From: Burkholderia plantarii
GTDB taxonomy: Bacteria > Pseudomonadota > Gammaproteobacteria > Burkholderiales > Burkholderiaceae
NCBI RefSeq assembly: GCF_001411805.1
Contig: NZ_CP007214.1
Location: 1 to 64,000, forward strand
Direction of reading: 5' to 3'
DNA: 64,000 bases
In this document: positions 33,111-41,865 of the stretch, piece after piece
How positions within the stretch are numbered: the first letter of the stretch is position 1
Layout of the letters: each line of letters opens with the position of its first letter
Notes under the pieces: generated by a model
Database searches by the model: none
The model's input: only the letters and a program-made list of their open reading frames with translations
Told to the model about the DNA's origin: nothing
Made by a program: the position numbers and the translations under genes

Positions 33111-35707
33111 CGCGGTTTCCGTTTGTGCTCGATGAGCGCGCGGATCGCATCCTCGGTGGACATGCCACCGTCGCGCAGCCGCTGCATGAAGTTAAAATCC
33201 GGCCCCTTGGTGGTGGCCATCGCAAGGGTGAATTCGTCGGGGATATGGCGCAGCAGGTGTTGCCCCCCGTCCGGGTCGACAAGGACGAACTCGCTGTAGC
33301 GACCTGGGACAGGGGAGAGTGACTTGAGCATCTTCTTCAAGCCGGGCGACAGGTCGATGATGTCGCCACGCTCGATCTGTGCCAGCGTGTCATTGCTCTG
33401 CTTGAGGTGGAATTTCCAGCCCGAGTTATCGAACGCCGCCTGAGTGGCTTTGTTCATACCCGCGTCGGTAATGCCCTGGGTCGCAAAGAAGAAGCTGCCC
33501 TCATATTTCCGGGCGCGTCGGTAGCCCTCTTCGGTAAAGTCCGCCGACTCCTGGTCGTCACCCGCCGTCTGCCATCCCTCGTCCTGAAGAAAGAGCTTCT
33601 TGCGCGATCGCTCGAATCGGTACATCTCATTCGTGACCTGATTCGTGAAGCCCAACATGATCACGGTGCGCAGCTGGGGATCACTGTTAAGGTGCTCGAG
33701 TTCGAGCCCGACGACGTCATTGTTGAGGTTGACGTTAGTCCGTCCATTGACGTACCGCCCGTACACACCGCCATCGCAGAACGGGTCGAGCCTAATGGAG
33801 AGCTCGTACGCAACACGCTCCTTTTGTCCGTTCTGATCTTTCAAACTGAGAAGCGCGTCCCGCACACGTGTCGGGTTACCGTCTGTCCCGTAGTCCTTCC
33901 AGACCATTCGCACGGCCTTGTCCAGCAGCCCACGCTCAAGGTCGGTTATCGGCGATGTCGGGGACACCATCCTCGCAATGATCGGTCGGATGAATTTGAC
34001 TTCGCTGTCGATGCCGTTGTCCGCATCGCTCCCTCCGGTGGAGAACGAATTGACGATGATGTTCGACCCCGGCTTGAAGTCGATGTACTGACCGCCTGCC
34101 ATGGCTATCTGCTTCTCGTAGGAATAGCCCACATCGGTAAGGCGCACGACACCGCCTACAGCGCGAAATGCGGCGATGATCTCGTTCATCAATACCGACT
34201 TGCCGGCTCCGGATGTGCCGTCGACGAAGCCGTTGTAGTTCGTCGAGCTCGAGTAGAGATCGATTGGCGCCGGCGTGCCGCGTCGTCCATAGAACATCAG
34301 ATTTGGATCGCCGCTCGTGCCCGCCCATTCCGCAATCACTGGAGCCATGTCGGTCGCATTGACCGTTGTCTTGGTCGAGATTAGCCGAAGCTTGTTGAGG
34401 TCGTCCCGCAGATCTTGCGTCAACGACATCGGCATCGCCGACAGAAATGTGGTGAGCTGCTGCGTGACCATCGGAAACAGCTTGAACCGCTCAGAGCGCC
34501 AGATACCTCGGGCAGCGGCCACGCAGCGCTCGATCTCCGCGCGGGGCGCAAAGAGCGTCAACGTGTGATATAGCTCGCATATCGAGCCACCCGATTCGAG
34601 CTGAAGCCCGACTGCTCGCCAGTCCCGCTCCTGTAACGAGAGTTCCGGTTGCAACGAAGCCATCTTCGACTTCGCGTTCTGAGCAGCCCGCGCACCGCGC
34701 AGTGCGACACGGGTTTCGACGGCATTCTGGTCGAGTGTCATCACCCCCATGGTGATGAGGTAGGGGCAGGGATATTGTTGGACATCGTTGAACAGCGAGC
34801 CAACGATATTGCCCATCTCCCACAACTCTTTCTTCGACGGATACTGCAGCACGCCGAAGCTGCGCGCCGCGATCCGCTTGTCAGCGTCGCCCCTTTCCTC
34901 CGGCGGCAGACCGAAGAGCAGGTGCTCCGCCTTGACGCGCGCGTGATGGCCAAAGGGCACCAGCTGGTCCCTGACCGGCCTGTCCGGGTCGTATTTCTGG
35001 TCGACGGCTTCGGCTCCATTGCCGAACAGGTACTCGGGGTTGAGGACAGGCCACAGGAAACGGATGAGATCATCCGGCGTCGCGGACCGGCTCGCGAGGC
35101 TCGCCGAGCGCAGCGTCGCACCGACGACTTCGCGCAGGTTCTGCATCTCTTCGCGTGCCTTCCCGTCCTCGCTTGAGCCTTTGCGCACGACCGAGAGCAT
35201 CAAGCGCTTGTCCGTGATCGAATAGTTCTGACCGGGGAAGAGCGGCCGCCCCTGGTTCGCGCGAAGGGCGGCGGCACGACGCTCGGCCTGCTCGAGGTAG
35301 AAGGGCGGGGCCTCGCCCCTATTCGCATACGTGCGGCGCAGATCCACGTACCTGTCCAGGTGCTCCTCGATGAGCGGATCAGCCAGCATCATCCACTGCA
35401 CACCGTGGTTTGCCGGCATGGTGTCGTACAGGCCGAGCAGCGTGCGCGTCAACTCGCTGTCCGCGCCAGTCTGCGGCGCCACGACGAGTAAAAAGCCGAT
35501 GGAACCCACGTTGTAGTACAACTCCGTCGCAGGGTCGTACTGGTCGTAGGGCAGCAGTTGGTGCAAGCCGACGGTATCGATGCGACGCTGGTCGGCGACG
35601 GTCGGCGCCGGCGGCCCGAGATCGTCGTCGGTGCCGAAGACGAACTCCTTCGCCAAGGTCGTCGCGAGGCCGCGCGCGCTATCCACCCACTCCTGGATCG
35701 AGCCCAT
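33107..35707 (-). CDS. traC: TraC, VirB4-type ATPase of the transfer channel
   Basis: This is an 866-aa cytoplasmic or membrane-associated ATPase. The N-terminal TraC-type domain (about 40-450) precedes the RecA-like ATPase domain, with Walker A GTSGAGKS at 497-504 and Walker B KLFLQDEGWQ near 725. A C-terminal segment follows with FHLKQSN and PGRYSEFVLVD. TraC energises pilus assembly and substrate transfer. I chose ATG 35707; the in-frame upstream ATG lies inside traV. The order traV-traC-trbI is as in F. Confidence 0.95.
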   Translation of the reverse strand: MGSIQEWVDSARGLATTLAKEFVFGTDDDLGPPAPTVADQRRIDTVGLHQLLPYDQYDPATELYYNVGSIGFLLVVAPQTGADSELTRTLLGLYDTMPANHGVQWMMLADPLIEEHLDRYVDLRRTYANRGEAPPFYLEQAERRAAALRANQGRPLFPGQNYSITDKRLMLSVVRKGSSEDGKAREEMQNLREVVGATLRSASLASRSATPDDLIRFLWPVLNPEYLFGNGAEAVDQKYDPDRPVRDQLVPFGHHARVKAEHLLFGLPPEERGDADKRIAARSFGVLQYPSKKELWEMGNIVGSLFNDVQQYPCPYLITMGVMTLDQNAVETRVALRGARAAQNAKSKMASLQPELSLQERDWRAVGLQLESGGSICELYHTLTLFAPRAEIERCVAAARGIWRSERFKLFPMVTQQLTTFLSAMPMSLTQDLRDDLNKLRLISTKTTVNATDMAPVIAEWAGTSGDPNLMFYGRRGTPAPIDLYSSSTNYNGFVDGTSGAGKSVLMNEIIAAFRAVGGVVRLTDVGYSYEKQIAMAGGQYIDFKPGSNIIVNSFSTGGSDADNGIDSEVKFIRPIIARMVSPTSPITDLERGLLDKAVRMVWKDYGTDGNPTRVRDALLSLKDQNGQKERVAYELSIRLDPFCDGGVYGRYVNGRTNVNLNNDVVGLELEHLNSDPQLRTVIMLGFTNQVTNEMYRFERSRKKLFLQDEGWQTAGDDQESADFTEEGYRRARKYEGSFFFATQGITDAGMNKATQAAFDNSGWKFHLKQSNDTLAQIERGDIIDLSPGLKKMLKSLSPVPGRYSEFVLVDPDGGQHLLRHIPDEFTLAMATTKGPDFNFMQRLRDGGMSTEDAIRALIEHKRKPR

Positions 35708-35720
35708 GTGTCGTCCCTGT

Positions 35721-36410
35721 TCAGCGATCCGCAGCCGGTGACATCGCGGCCGCGCGGTCGATCGCACCGTCGGGCGTCAAGATGCCCTGCATGACACGGT
35801 CGGCAGGCGACGCGGGCGTCGTGAACGGATCACGCCGCGCTGCTGCGCCGGCATCCTTGGCGTCGCTCGGGGCAGCGGCCGCGGTCTGGCTCAACACCGG
35901 CGGCAACACCGGCTTGAACGCGGCACGGATGCGCGCCTGGTTGTGGGCGATCGACCAGTGGCCAGGGTCGACGACGAGGTACACGTACTCCTGGTCATGC
36001 AGATCCGAATCCGCGTCCTGCCAGGGGGCGAACCAGACACGCAATTCACGGGGCGCCGTGCGTACCGGCGCGCCGCTGTCGAGGGCCCGGGGCAAGATTC
36101 CCGGGGCGGTGGCGCCGGCCATCGGCTTCGCCGAGCCCGAGGCGCGCTCGGCGGGGCTGTCGTCTGCGTAGCTCCCGAGCGTCAGGTTGGTGGTGGCGCC
36201 GCTGCCTGAGTGGACGCGCTGGTCGGGCAGGTTGTGGGCCATGGCGTTGGCGTAGATACCGGACATGCTGTTGCAGAGCACGCCGGCGGGCGCCTTGCAC
36301 GCGAACGACGAGCTGGCGTCGTAGCCCGTGAAGCTGCAGGCGGACAAGGCGAGCACGGCGGTACCAACAACGGTCGTGGCCCGCGCTGCGGCGAGGTAGG
36401 GAATGTCCAT
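35721..36410 (-). CDS. traV: TraV, outer-membrane lipoprotein of the core complex
   Basis: This is a 229-aa lipoprotein. The lipobox is LSAC, followed by the TraV signature of spaced cysteines, SFTGYDASSSFACKAPAGVLCNSM with a SGIYANA continuation. The rest is Pro/Ala-rich with a REL-RVWFAPWQDADSDLHDQ segment typical of TraV proteins from betaproteobacterial MPF-F systems. TraV is the VirB7-like partner of TraK and TraB in the outer-membrane core complex. ATG 36410 stands 2 bp after the dsbC stop. An upstream ATG lies inside dsbC. Confidence 0.9.
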   Translation of the reverse strand: MDIPYLAAARATTVVGTAVLALSACSFTGYDASSSFACKAPAGVLCNSMSGIYANAMAHNLPDQRVHSGSGATTNLTLGSYADDSPAERASGSAKPMAGATAPGILPRALDSGAPVRTAPRELRVWFAPWQDADSDLHDQEYVYLVVDPGHWSIAHNQARIRAAFKPVLPPVLSQTAAAAPSDAKDAGAAARRDPFTTPASPADRVMQGILTPDGAIDRAAAMSPAADR

Positions 36411-36412
36411 GG

Positions 36413-37342
36413 TCACTTCGCCCCCAGCCACTTGTCGATCGCATCGGCGCTCGCGGCGCCCGGCATCACGCGGCCGTCGAGGCTCACCAGGGACGGCGTG
36501 CCGTTGATACCCAGGCTCGCCGCGAGGGCTTCGTTCCGGTCGATCGGGTTCTCGCAGGACGCGAGCTTGGGCTCCACCCGCGCCGGTGCCGGCGTTGCCT
36601 TGCGCTGGCCTGCCGCGCCGGTCATGTCGGAGCCGTGGTCACGCATCCAGCGCGAAAGCGCGACCGGAAGCCATGCATGCCAGGCACCGAGGCGGTCGTC
36701 GGCACACCAGATGCTGATCGCGTGAGCGCGTGCGCGCGGATGGATCGACTCGAGCGGGTACAGGAACCGGTAGATCGTGATGTCCTTGAGCCCGGCAAGC
36801 TCCGCCTCGAGCGAGAGGCAGTACGGGCAGTCCGGATCGTCGAAGATCGCGACCTTTCGGCGGCCGTCGCCATGCACTTCCACGAACGCATCCTGCAGGC
36901 GGTCGGCCGGGAACCGGACCTTCTGCAACGCTTGCTCGAGCGGCACCGTCAGGTCCTGCTGCGTGACCATGTCGAAGAGATGACCGAACAAGAAGTAGCG
37001 GCCGGTGACGTCGGTGTAGGCCACCTTGCCGCCCATCACCACTTCATAGATGCCGGTCGAGGGGGTCGCCGCCACCTCGCGAAACTGCGTGGCCGGATAC
37101 CGGGCATGCAGCGATGCCTTGAGCGCCGCCACGCCCGGGTCGAGATTCGGGTCAGCGGGATTGACGGCCGGCGTGAGCGGTGCCGCGAGCGGGGCAAGCG
37201 GCGTGCTGGTGCCGGACGGGCCTGCGCCCGCTGGCGCGGTGGCGGGCGATGACGCGCGGTTGAGCGCGGTGGGTGCCGTCGTGCAGCCCCATGCCAGACA
37301 CGTGGTCATCAAGAGAGCGAAGGTGAGCTTGGCCTGTTTCAT
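36413..37342 (-). CDS. dsbC: DsbC-like thiol:disulfide isomerase lipoprotein
   Basis: This is a 309-aa exported protein with lipobox AWGC (Cys20), a long Pro/Ala linker, a DsbC-type dimerisation domain (GIYEVVMGGKVAYTDVTGRYF) and a thioredoxin domain with CPYC at 172-175 and cis-proline INGTPSLV. DsbC isomerases correct disulfides in cysteine-rich periplasmic proteins such as TraU, TraH and TraN. A dsbC gene near traV-traC is common in non-F MPF-F systems. Its start overlaps the stop of the DUF5131 gene (ATGA). Confidence 0.92.
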   Translation of the reverse strand: MKQAKLTFALLMTTCLAWGCTTAPTALNRASSPATAPAGAGPSGTSTPLAPLAAPLTPAVNPADPNLDPGVAALKASLHARYPATQFREVAATPSTGIYEVVMGGKVAYTDVTGRYFLFGHLFDMVTQQDLTVPLEQALQKVRFPADRLQDAFVEVHGDGRRKVAIFDDPDCPYCLSLEAELAGLKDITIYRFLYPLESIHPRARAHAISIWCADDRLGAWHAWLPVALSRWMRDHGSDMTGAAGQRKATPAPARVEPKLASCENPIDRNEALAASLGINGTPSLVSLDGRVMPGAASADAIDKWLGAK

Positions 37343-38307
37343 TGGAGCGTCGATGATGAAGAGAAGGGAGAGCGACGGCCGGCGGCGGTGCCTTGTGGCG
37401 CGGGGATGCGGGAAACCCGCGGAATGGGGAAGGCCTCATGCTTGACGCCATCGAGCGTGTTGCCCGCGTGGCGCTTGCCGACGCGTTGCATCCACACCCC
37501 ATCGGGGAAGCAATGAAACATCGTGCCGGCCGCGTAGATAATCTCGGGAGCGGGCCGCCATTCGCCCCACTGCTTGAAGAAGAACGGGATGTCGGCGGCT
37601 GCACACTGGTCTCGCAGCGCCCGAATCCAGTCCGGGTGAACCGACCGCGCCAGGAGGCCGGTTTCGCCGCCGGCAATGACCCAGTCCACGCCAATGCGGT
37701 AGCGGTCGAGCTGCGGCAGGTCGACCCCGTAGTGGTTCGGCCACGCGAGGTAGCGGCGCAGGTCGATGGCGCCCAGCATCGGCTCGATCGACAGGAAGCG
37801 AACGCTCGCGCGAATGGAGAGAAGCTTCGGGATGTCGCGGTCGGCTTCGGCCTGATCGACCACGGTCGCACCGAGCCACACGTTCTCGGGAATGCCCAAC
37901 GGGAACATGTCCTGGAGCATCGCGGCCGCGTTACCGATCCGCTTCGTGAGCAGCTGCCAGTCCAGGTGTGGCGTGGCCAGAATCAGGTCGGCCAGGTCAC
38001 GACGCCATTCGGCCGGTACCTCGTTGTCGAACACGTCGGACAGTGACGAACAGAACACCCGCCGGCGCCGGCCGTACTTGGCGAAAAACTTGTTGTGGGC
38101 GCGGTTCCATCGAACAGGAGCGGCCCATGTCGAGGCTGCAGTGCGCCGCCGCGGCGCGCCCGGCCCCCAGTTCTTGGCGGTGCCGCCACCGAAGCGACGG
38201 TTGCGGCGCTCGGCGTAGCAGTTCGCGCAGCCGGGGCTCACGGCCGTGCAGCCTTCCCACGCGCTGAATGTGGCGTCGGTCCAGCCGATGTCGGTTGTCT
38301 CGCTCAT
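37339..38307 (-). CDS. DUF5131 (phage Gp37/Gp68-like) three-Cys protein
   Basis: This 322-aa protein is of the DUF5131/Gp37-Gp68 family. The three-cysteine motif C-x6-C-x2-C lies at residues 20, 27 and 30 (GCTAVSPGCANCYAE), which could hold an iron-sulfur cluster as in radical-SAM-like enzymes. Later motifs include CSSLSDVFD, LDWQLLTKR, FLSIEPMLG and WVIAGGETG, conserved in this family of phages and plasmids. Its reaction is unknown to me. Family members often pair with a three-Cys-motif partner; here the neighbours are a cytosine methyltransferase and an HNH nuclease, all joined by ATGA or GTGA overlaps. It is not part of known F tra operons. Confidence 0.85.
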   Translation of the reverse strand: MSETTDIGWTDATFSAWEGCTAVSPGCANCYAERRNRRFGGGTAKNWGPGAPRRRTAASTWAAPVRWNRAHNKFFAKYGRRRRVFCSSLSDVFDNEVPAEWRRDLADLILATPHLDWQLLTKRIGNAAAMLQDMFPLGIPENVWLGATVVDQAEADRDIPKLLSIRASVRFLSIEPMLGAIDLRRYLAWPNHYGVDLPQLDRYRIGVDWVIAGGETGLLARSVHPDWIRALRDQCAAADIPFFFKQWGEWRPAPEIIYAAGTMFHCFPDGVWMQRVGKRHAGNTLDGVKHEAFPIPRVSRIPAPQGTAAGRRSPFSSSSTLQ

Positions 38308-40328
38308 GCCAGCCCTCCAGGCGAGGGGAGGGAAAGAGCAACAGCGACCGAGCGCACCCACACGGGTGTCGACGACAGCCGGAACGTCTCGCCGCTCTCG
38401 GCGAGCAGCAGCGTCGTGCCCATGACCTCGGCTATTGCCTCGGCGGCCTCGGGCGGTACCGCGTTGCCGATTCGCTCGCGCCACGCCTGATCGGATAGGC
38501 CGTCGAGTAAAAGGTATTCCTCCGGCTCGACGAGCGACTGCAGGACGGCGAGATCCAGCGTCGTGAAGGGTCGATGCCAGGTGCCATCGAGCGCGCGGAT
38601 GAACGCGACGAGCTTCGCGTTGAGTGCAGGCAATCTTGGATCGGCAACAGACCATCGGCCGTTGTCGTGGCCCGCAGCCGCCGAAACAGCGCCGCTGGGC
38701 TCGCTCCAACCGACCACGCCGTAATGTCCACCGGTCAGGTAGGCATCGCCGCGCTCGCGGCGCATGCCCGGGCGCGGATCGGCGACAGCGAAAGCACCCT
38801 GGCCGCTATCGCTGCGCGCGATGACCGTGCCTGCCGGCTCATCGAAGCCGGTGACGCGATACTTGCCTGCGCCCTCGAAGCAGCTGCCCGAGCGTGGGTC
38901 GGCTACCGCATAGGCGCCCTGGTCGTCGCCGCCGATGACGGTGCCGGCGTGGCCGGTCCACTCCGTCACCTTGTACTTGCTGAAAAGCGGGCCGGCCGGC
39001 GGTCGCGGGTCCGCGACACCACCACCGCCCGAGACCTTGAAATCGCCCGTCACCGTGCCGGAGTGCGTGTCCCACGGCGTGATCCGATAGGCGTTCTTGT
39101 GGTATTCAGCCGTGGCGCGCGGATCCTGAACGCACTGGCCGGTACCGTGCGCGCTGGTGACAGCGCCAGCGGCATCGGTCCACGGGATGATGCGAAATTC
39201 GTTGTTGTGCTTCGCCGGGCCAGCGTGGCGCGGATCGGCGACGCTGTAATAGCCCTGGCCCGGGGTCTGCTGGCCGGCGATCGTCCCGCTGTGTTCATCC
39301 CACGGGAGCACGCCGTAGGCGTGGCCGTCGTTCCACTTGGTGCTCTGCGCAAACCTCGCATCGGCCACGCTGAATGCGCCGTTCGTCGGCAGCGACTTGC
39401 CAGCGACGGTGCTGGCCGGCTCGGCCCAATCGACGACACCGAGGTGGCCGCCGCGACGCTCGGGAACGATGAGGTAGTCGCGGAGCTGGCCGTTCTCAAC
39501 TGCAAGTTTGTTCAGGCTTCGCCAATCGCTGCCAGCTTCGACGAAGGCCAAGCGCACCCAGGTCTTCCACTGCAACGAAGGGATGCGGTGCATGGGGCCG
39601 GCCGCCGGATCACCCGGCAGCGGCATGCGGCCGAGCAGGGTGCCCACACCCTGCAGGCGGTTCTGCTCCGGCTCGTACAGGAACGCCGGCACTTTCGCGG
39701 CGTGCCGAGCGACCTTCAGATAGCGCTTTCGGCTTTGTGCCATACCGCGCTTGGCGATCTTGCCGCAGTCGTGCGTCGTGTCGGCAGTGACATACCCGTA
39801 GTGCTGAAACAGTTGGTCGATCTGGCTGAGAAGGTGGCTGGCGCGCGTCGCGAGCCGCGGGACGTTCTCGAACACGATCAGCTCGACCGGGTCGTCTTTC
39901 CAGGCCTCGCACATGAGCCAGACGCAGCGCAGCGTCAGCTCATTGAGCGCCTGGTACTTCGGCGTGCGGCTGAGCGTCTCCGACAGCAGCCCCGACGCGC
40001 CCTTGCACGGCGACGAGATGAACACGCAATGCGGATGCTCGTGGCCGGCAGCGGCGCGCACGTCGGCGGCCGTCGCTTCCTTCCAGCCGGTCGGCGGCGG
40101 GGCGCCGTGGAATGCGGTGTACTGTTCGCGCGTGAACAGATCCATCACCGTACAATCAGTGCCGACGAGCGTGCGGAAATCGCGCGCCGCAGCCGGATCA
40201 TTGTCGATGCCGCCGATGCAGCGCCACGTCGCCGTCATCGCGCCGACGCGCGACACCGCCTTCTGGAACCCCTTGGCGCCCCCACCGAGTCCCGCGCAGA
40301 AGCTGAACACGTTGTAGATGCGGTTCAT
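38304..40328 (-). CDS. C5-cytosine DNA methyltransferase with internal repeats
   Basis: This 674-aa protein has the C5-methyltransferase motifs in order: motif I FCAGLGGGAKGF (10-21), motif IV SSPCKG (106-110, PC catalytic cysteine), motif VI FENV (153-156), motif VIII QSRKRY (198-203) and a C-terminal RIGNAVPP (motif X). Between VIII and X, where the target-recognition domain lies, residues about 296-565 hold seven repeats of the type W-x-E/D-x-x-G-T-V ... V-A-D-P-R. The protein probably methylates plasmid DNA. It could protect transferred DNA from restriction or mark self against the HNH nuclease upstream. ATG 40328 overlaps the HNH stop (ATGA). Confidence 0.88.
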   Translation of the reverse strand: MNRIYNVFSFCAGLGGGAKGFQKAVSRVGAMTATWRCIGGIDNDPAAARDFRTLVGTDCTVMDLFTREQYTAFHGAPPPTGWKEATAADVRAAAGHEHPHCVFISSPCKGASGLLSETLSRTPKYQALNELTLRCVWLMCEAWKDDPVELIVFENVPRLATRASHLLSQIDQLFQHYGYVTADTTHDCGKIAKRGMAQSRKRYLKVARHAAKVPAFLYEPEQNRLQGVGTLLGRMPLPGDPAAGPMHRIPSLQWKTWVRLAFVEAGSDWRSLNKLAVENGQLRDYLIVPERRGGHLGVVDWAEPASTVAGKSLPTNGAFSVADARFAQSTKWNDGHAYGVLPWDEHSGTIAGQQTPGQGYYSVADPRHAGPAKHNNEFRIIPWTDAAGAVTSAHGTGQCVQDPRATAEYHKNAYRITPWDTHSGTVTGDFKVSGGGGVADPRPPAGPLFSKYKVTEWTGHAGTVIGGDDQGAYAVADPRSGSCFEGAGKYRVTGFDEPAGTVIARSDSGQGAFAVADPRPGMRRERGDAYLTGGHYGVVGWSEPSGAVSAAAGHDNGRWSVADPRLPALNAKLVAFIRALDGTWHRPFTTLDLAVLQSLVEPEEYLLLDGLSDQAWRERIGNAVPPEAAEAIAEVMGTTLLLAESGETFRLSSTPVWVRSVAVALSLPSPGGLA
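38634..39443 (-). repeat. Seven protein-level repeats in the methyltransferase
   Basis: Units of about 35-50 residues end in VADAR, VADPR, VQDPR, VADPR, VADPR, VADPR and VADPR. Each is preceded by an aromatic-acidic W-x-E/D-x-x-G-T-V turn. They occupy the target-recognition region. The DNA repeats are diverged, so the duplication is old. Confidence 0.8.
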
Positions 40329-40771
40329 GCGGCCGCCCCCTCGCTGCTCGGTACAGCCGCTGCTCTGCCGGCGATCGCCGTCTTCTCGAAGTAGAAGACG
40401 ACGGGCACACCGGTCTCCACGATCAGGCCATACTGCTTTGCGATGCGGTAGATAGGGTGGTAAGCATTCAACGAGTTGATGTGGCCGGCCAGCCAAGCTC
40501 GCCATTGCTCGATTGACATCTGCCCCTTGCTGATATTGCAGGGAGGGCAAGCCGGGTTGTGGTTCTCAATGACGTCGCGCTCGGGATGTCGGGCGGGGCC
40601 GCTGACGAGCTTCCACTGGCCGGCAGCGGTCCGCTTCGTCTCAACCGCACGCACTACCGGCTCGACGTGGTCCGCATGCCATCGATCAGCGAGCATCCCG
40701 CCACAGTAGGCGCAGCGCCCGTCGTATTTCAGACGGAGCTGCTGGCGTTGGGCGCTCGTGAGGCGGCTCAC
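40325..40771 (-). CDS. HNH endonuclease
   Basis: This 148-aa protein (GTG start) has a zinc-binding HNH nuclease core: CAYC at about 20-23, then WHADHVEPV with the catalytic histidines, then NHNPACPPCN with the second cysteine pair. The C-terminal 60 residues are a separate helical segment. It overlaps the methyltransferase start by ATGA and the upstream gene by GTGA. It could be the nuclease of a restriction or self/non-self system with that methyltransferase, or an accessory DNA-processing nuclease. The activity is well supported, the role is inferred. Confidence 0.88.
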   Translation of the reverse strand: MSRLTSAQRQQLRLKYDGRCAYCGGMLADRWHADHVEPVVRAVETKRTAAGQWKLVSGPARHPERDVIENHNPACPPCNISKGQMSIEQWRAWLAGHINSLNAYHPIYRIAKQYGLIVETGVPVVFYFEKTAIAGRAAAVPSSEGAAA

Positions 40772-41865
40772 GCTTTGATTCCCGCGAACAAGCGACCAGC
40801 GGCCTGGAAGAACCCTGCGGAACGCGTGTGGCGCGGCTCCGCGACGTGATCCTGACGGGTTACCTTCGAAGCGGCTTCACGCAATTCCCTTGCGTGCCGA
40901 TGCGCGCGCGCCAGCACGGATGCACACTCCACCATCAACGTGCCGTTTTCGTTACGGCTCTCGACCTCATTGCGGCTTGCCCATCCGCGCACGACGTCGA
41001 GATCCACGCCGGTCTGGTGAGCTGCATGGCCCGCCGTGAGCCAGTTCACGGCGTCACCGGAGAGGCCGGATTGCGATTCGCCCCGCGCAGTGTCGCCAGC
41101 GTCGTGTGCTGGCGCCGGACGGATCACGAGCTGGACATGCTCGTACAAATAGGCCTTGCACTTCTTCGCTTGCTCGTTGGGAAGGCCGTTGACTCTGACG
41201 GAGTGTCTGTCGGTTTGGATTTCGATCTGACTGCCGAGCGTCGTGTCGGTGGCGAGCTTCATCATCTTCCCCTCCACTGCGACCGGCGGCTCCATCTCGG
41301 ACGCTGGAGATATCTGCGCCCCGTGATACGAGAGCATCATCGAGATGATGGCGACGTCGATCGGGTCGCCCTTGTCGGCGTGCGAACGGAGCATGGCCGA
41401 GAGTTCGTCTGCCGAGGCAGTCCACCAGCCTCCGCGCCCGGCCGCGCGGCCCTGCGCCATCTTCGTCTTCATGAGATGCGCGCACATGTCGACTGCGGCA
41501 TCATCGAATGCCGCCGCGACGATCACGGGACTCACTTCCGGCGCGTGCGCGCTCGCCTGGGCGTCGGGATCCGCGACTTCCAAGTCCAGACGGCGCGCCG
41601 CGTGCGCTACGTATTCCGTGAAGCCCGCTTGAAAGGGTGGGTTGGTGGCAAACCGCGCTTCGGCGATGGCCCTCATCTTACGAAGTTCCCCCTGCACGAT
41701 CTCTCTGGAGCCGAGCCACCCCACAAGCGCTGCGCCCATCTCCGGCTGCGCATATTTACCGTCCACGTTGCGCTCGAACCTTGGTTCGAGTCCGGCGCGC
41801 TGCGCGCAACGTTGCATCGCCGCCTCGAACGCAGCCACTGTCGTACCGTTCGCTTCTTCATTCAT
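40768..41865 (-). CDS. Unknown protein heading the methyltransferase cassette
   Basis: This 365-aa protein is not recognised. A central stretch, GGWWTASADELSAMLRSHADKGDPIDVAIISMML, has the feel of phage-encoded accessory proteins. Near 290-330 a helix-turn-helix-like segment is possible (NWLTAGHAAHQTGVDLDVV, then RGWASRNEVESRN). No signal peptide or membrane span is present, so it is probably cytoplasmic. ATG 41865 is preceded by GGAGG and lies inside the traB 3' end (8-bp overlap). It is the first gene of the four-gene insert between traB and dsbC. Confidence 0.6.
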   Translation of the reverse strand: MNEEANGTTVAAFEAAMQRCAQRAGLEPRFERNVDGKYAQPEMGAALVGWLGSREIVQGELRKMRAIAEARFATNPPFQAGFTEYVAHAARRLDLEVADPDAQASAHAPEVSPVIVAAAFDDAAVDMCAHLMKTKMAQGRAAGRGGWWTASADELSAMLRSHADKGDPIDVAIISMMLSYHGAQISPASEMEPPVAVEGKMMKLATDTTLGSQIEIQTDRHSVRVNGLPNEQAKKCKAYLYEHVQLVIRPAPAHDAGDTARGESQSGLSGDAVNWLTAGHAAHQTGVDLDVVRGWASRNEVESRNENGTLMVECASVLARAHRHARELREAASKVTRQDHVAEPRHTRSAGFFQAAGRLFAGIKA

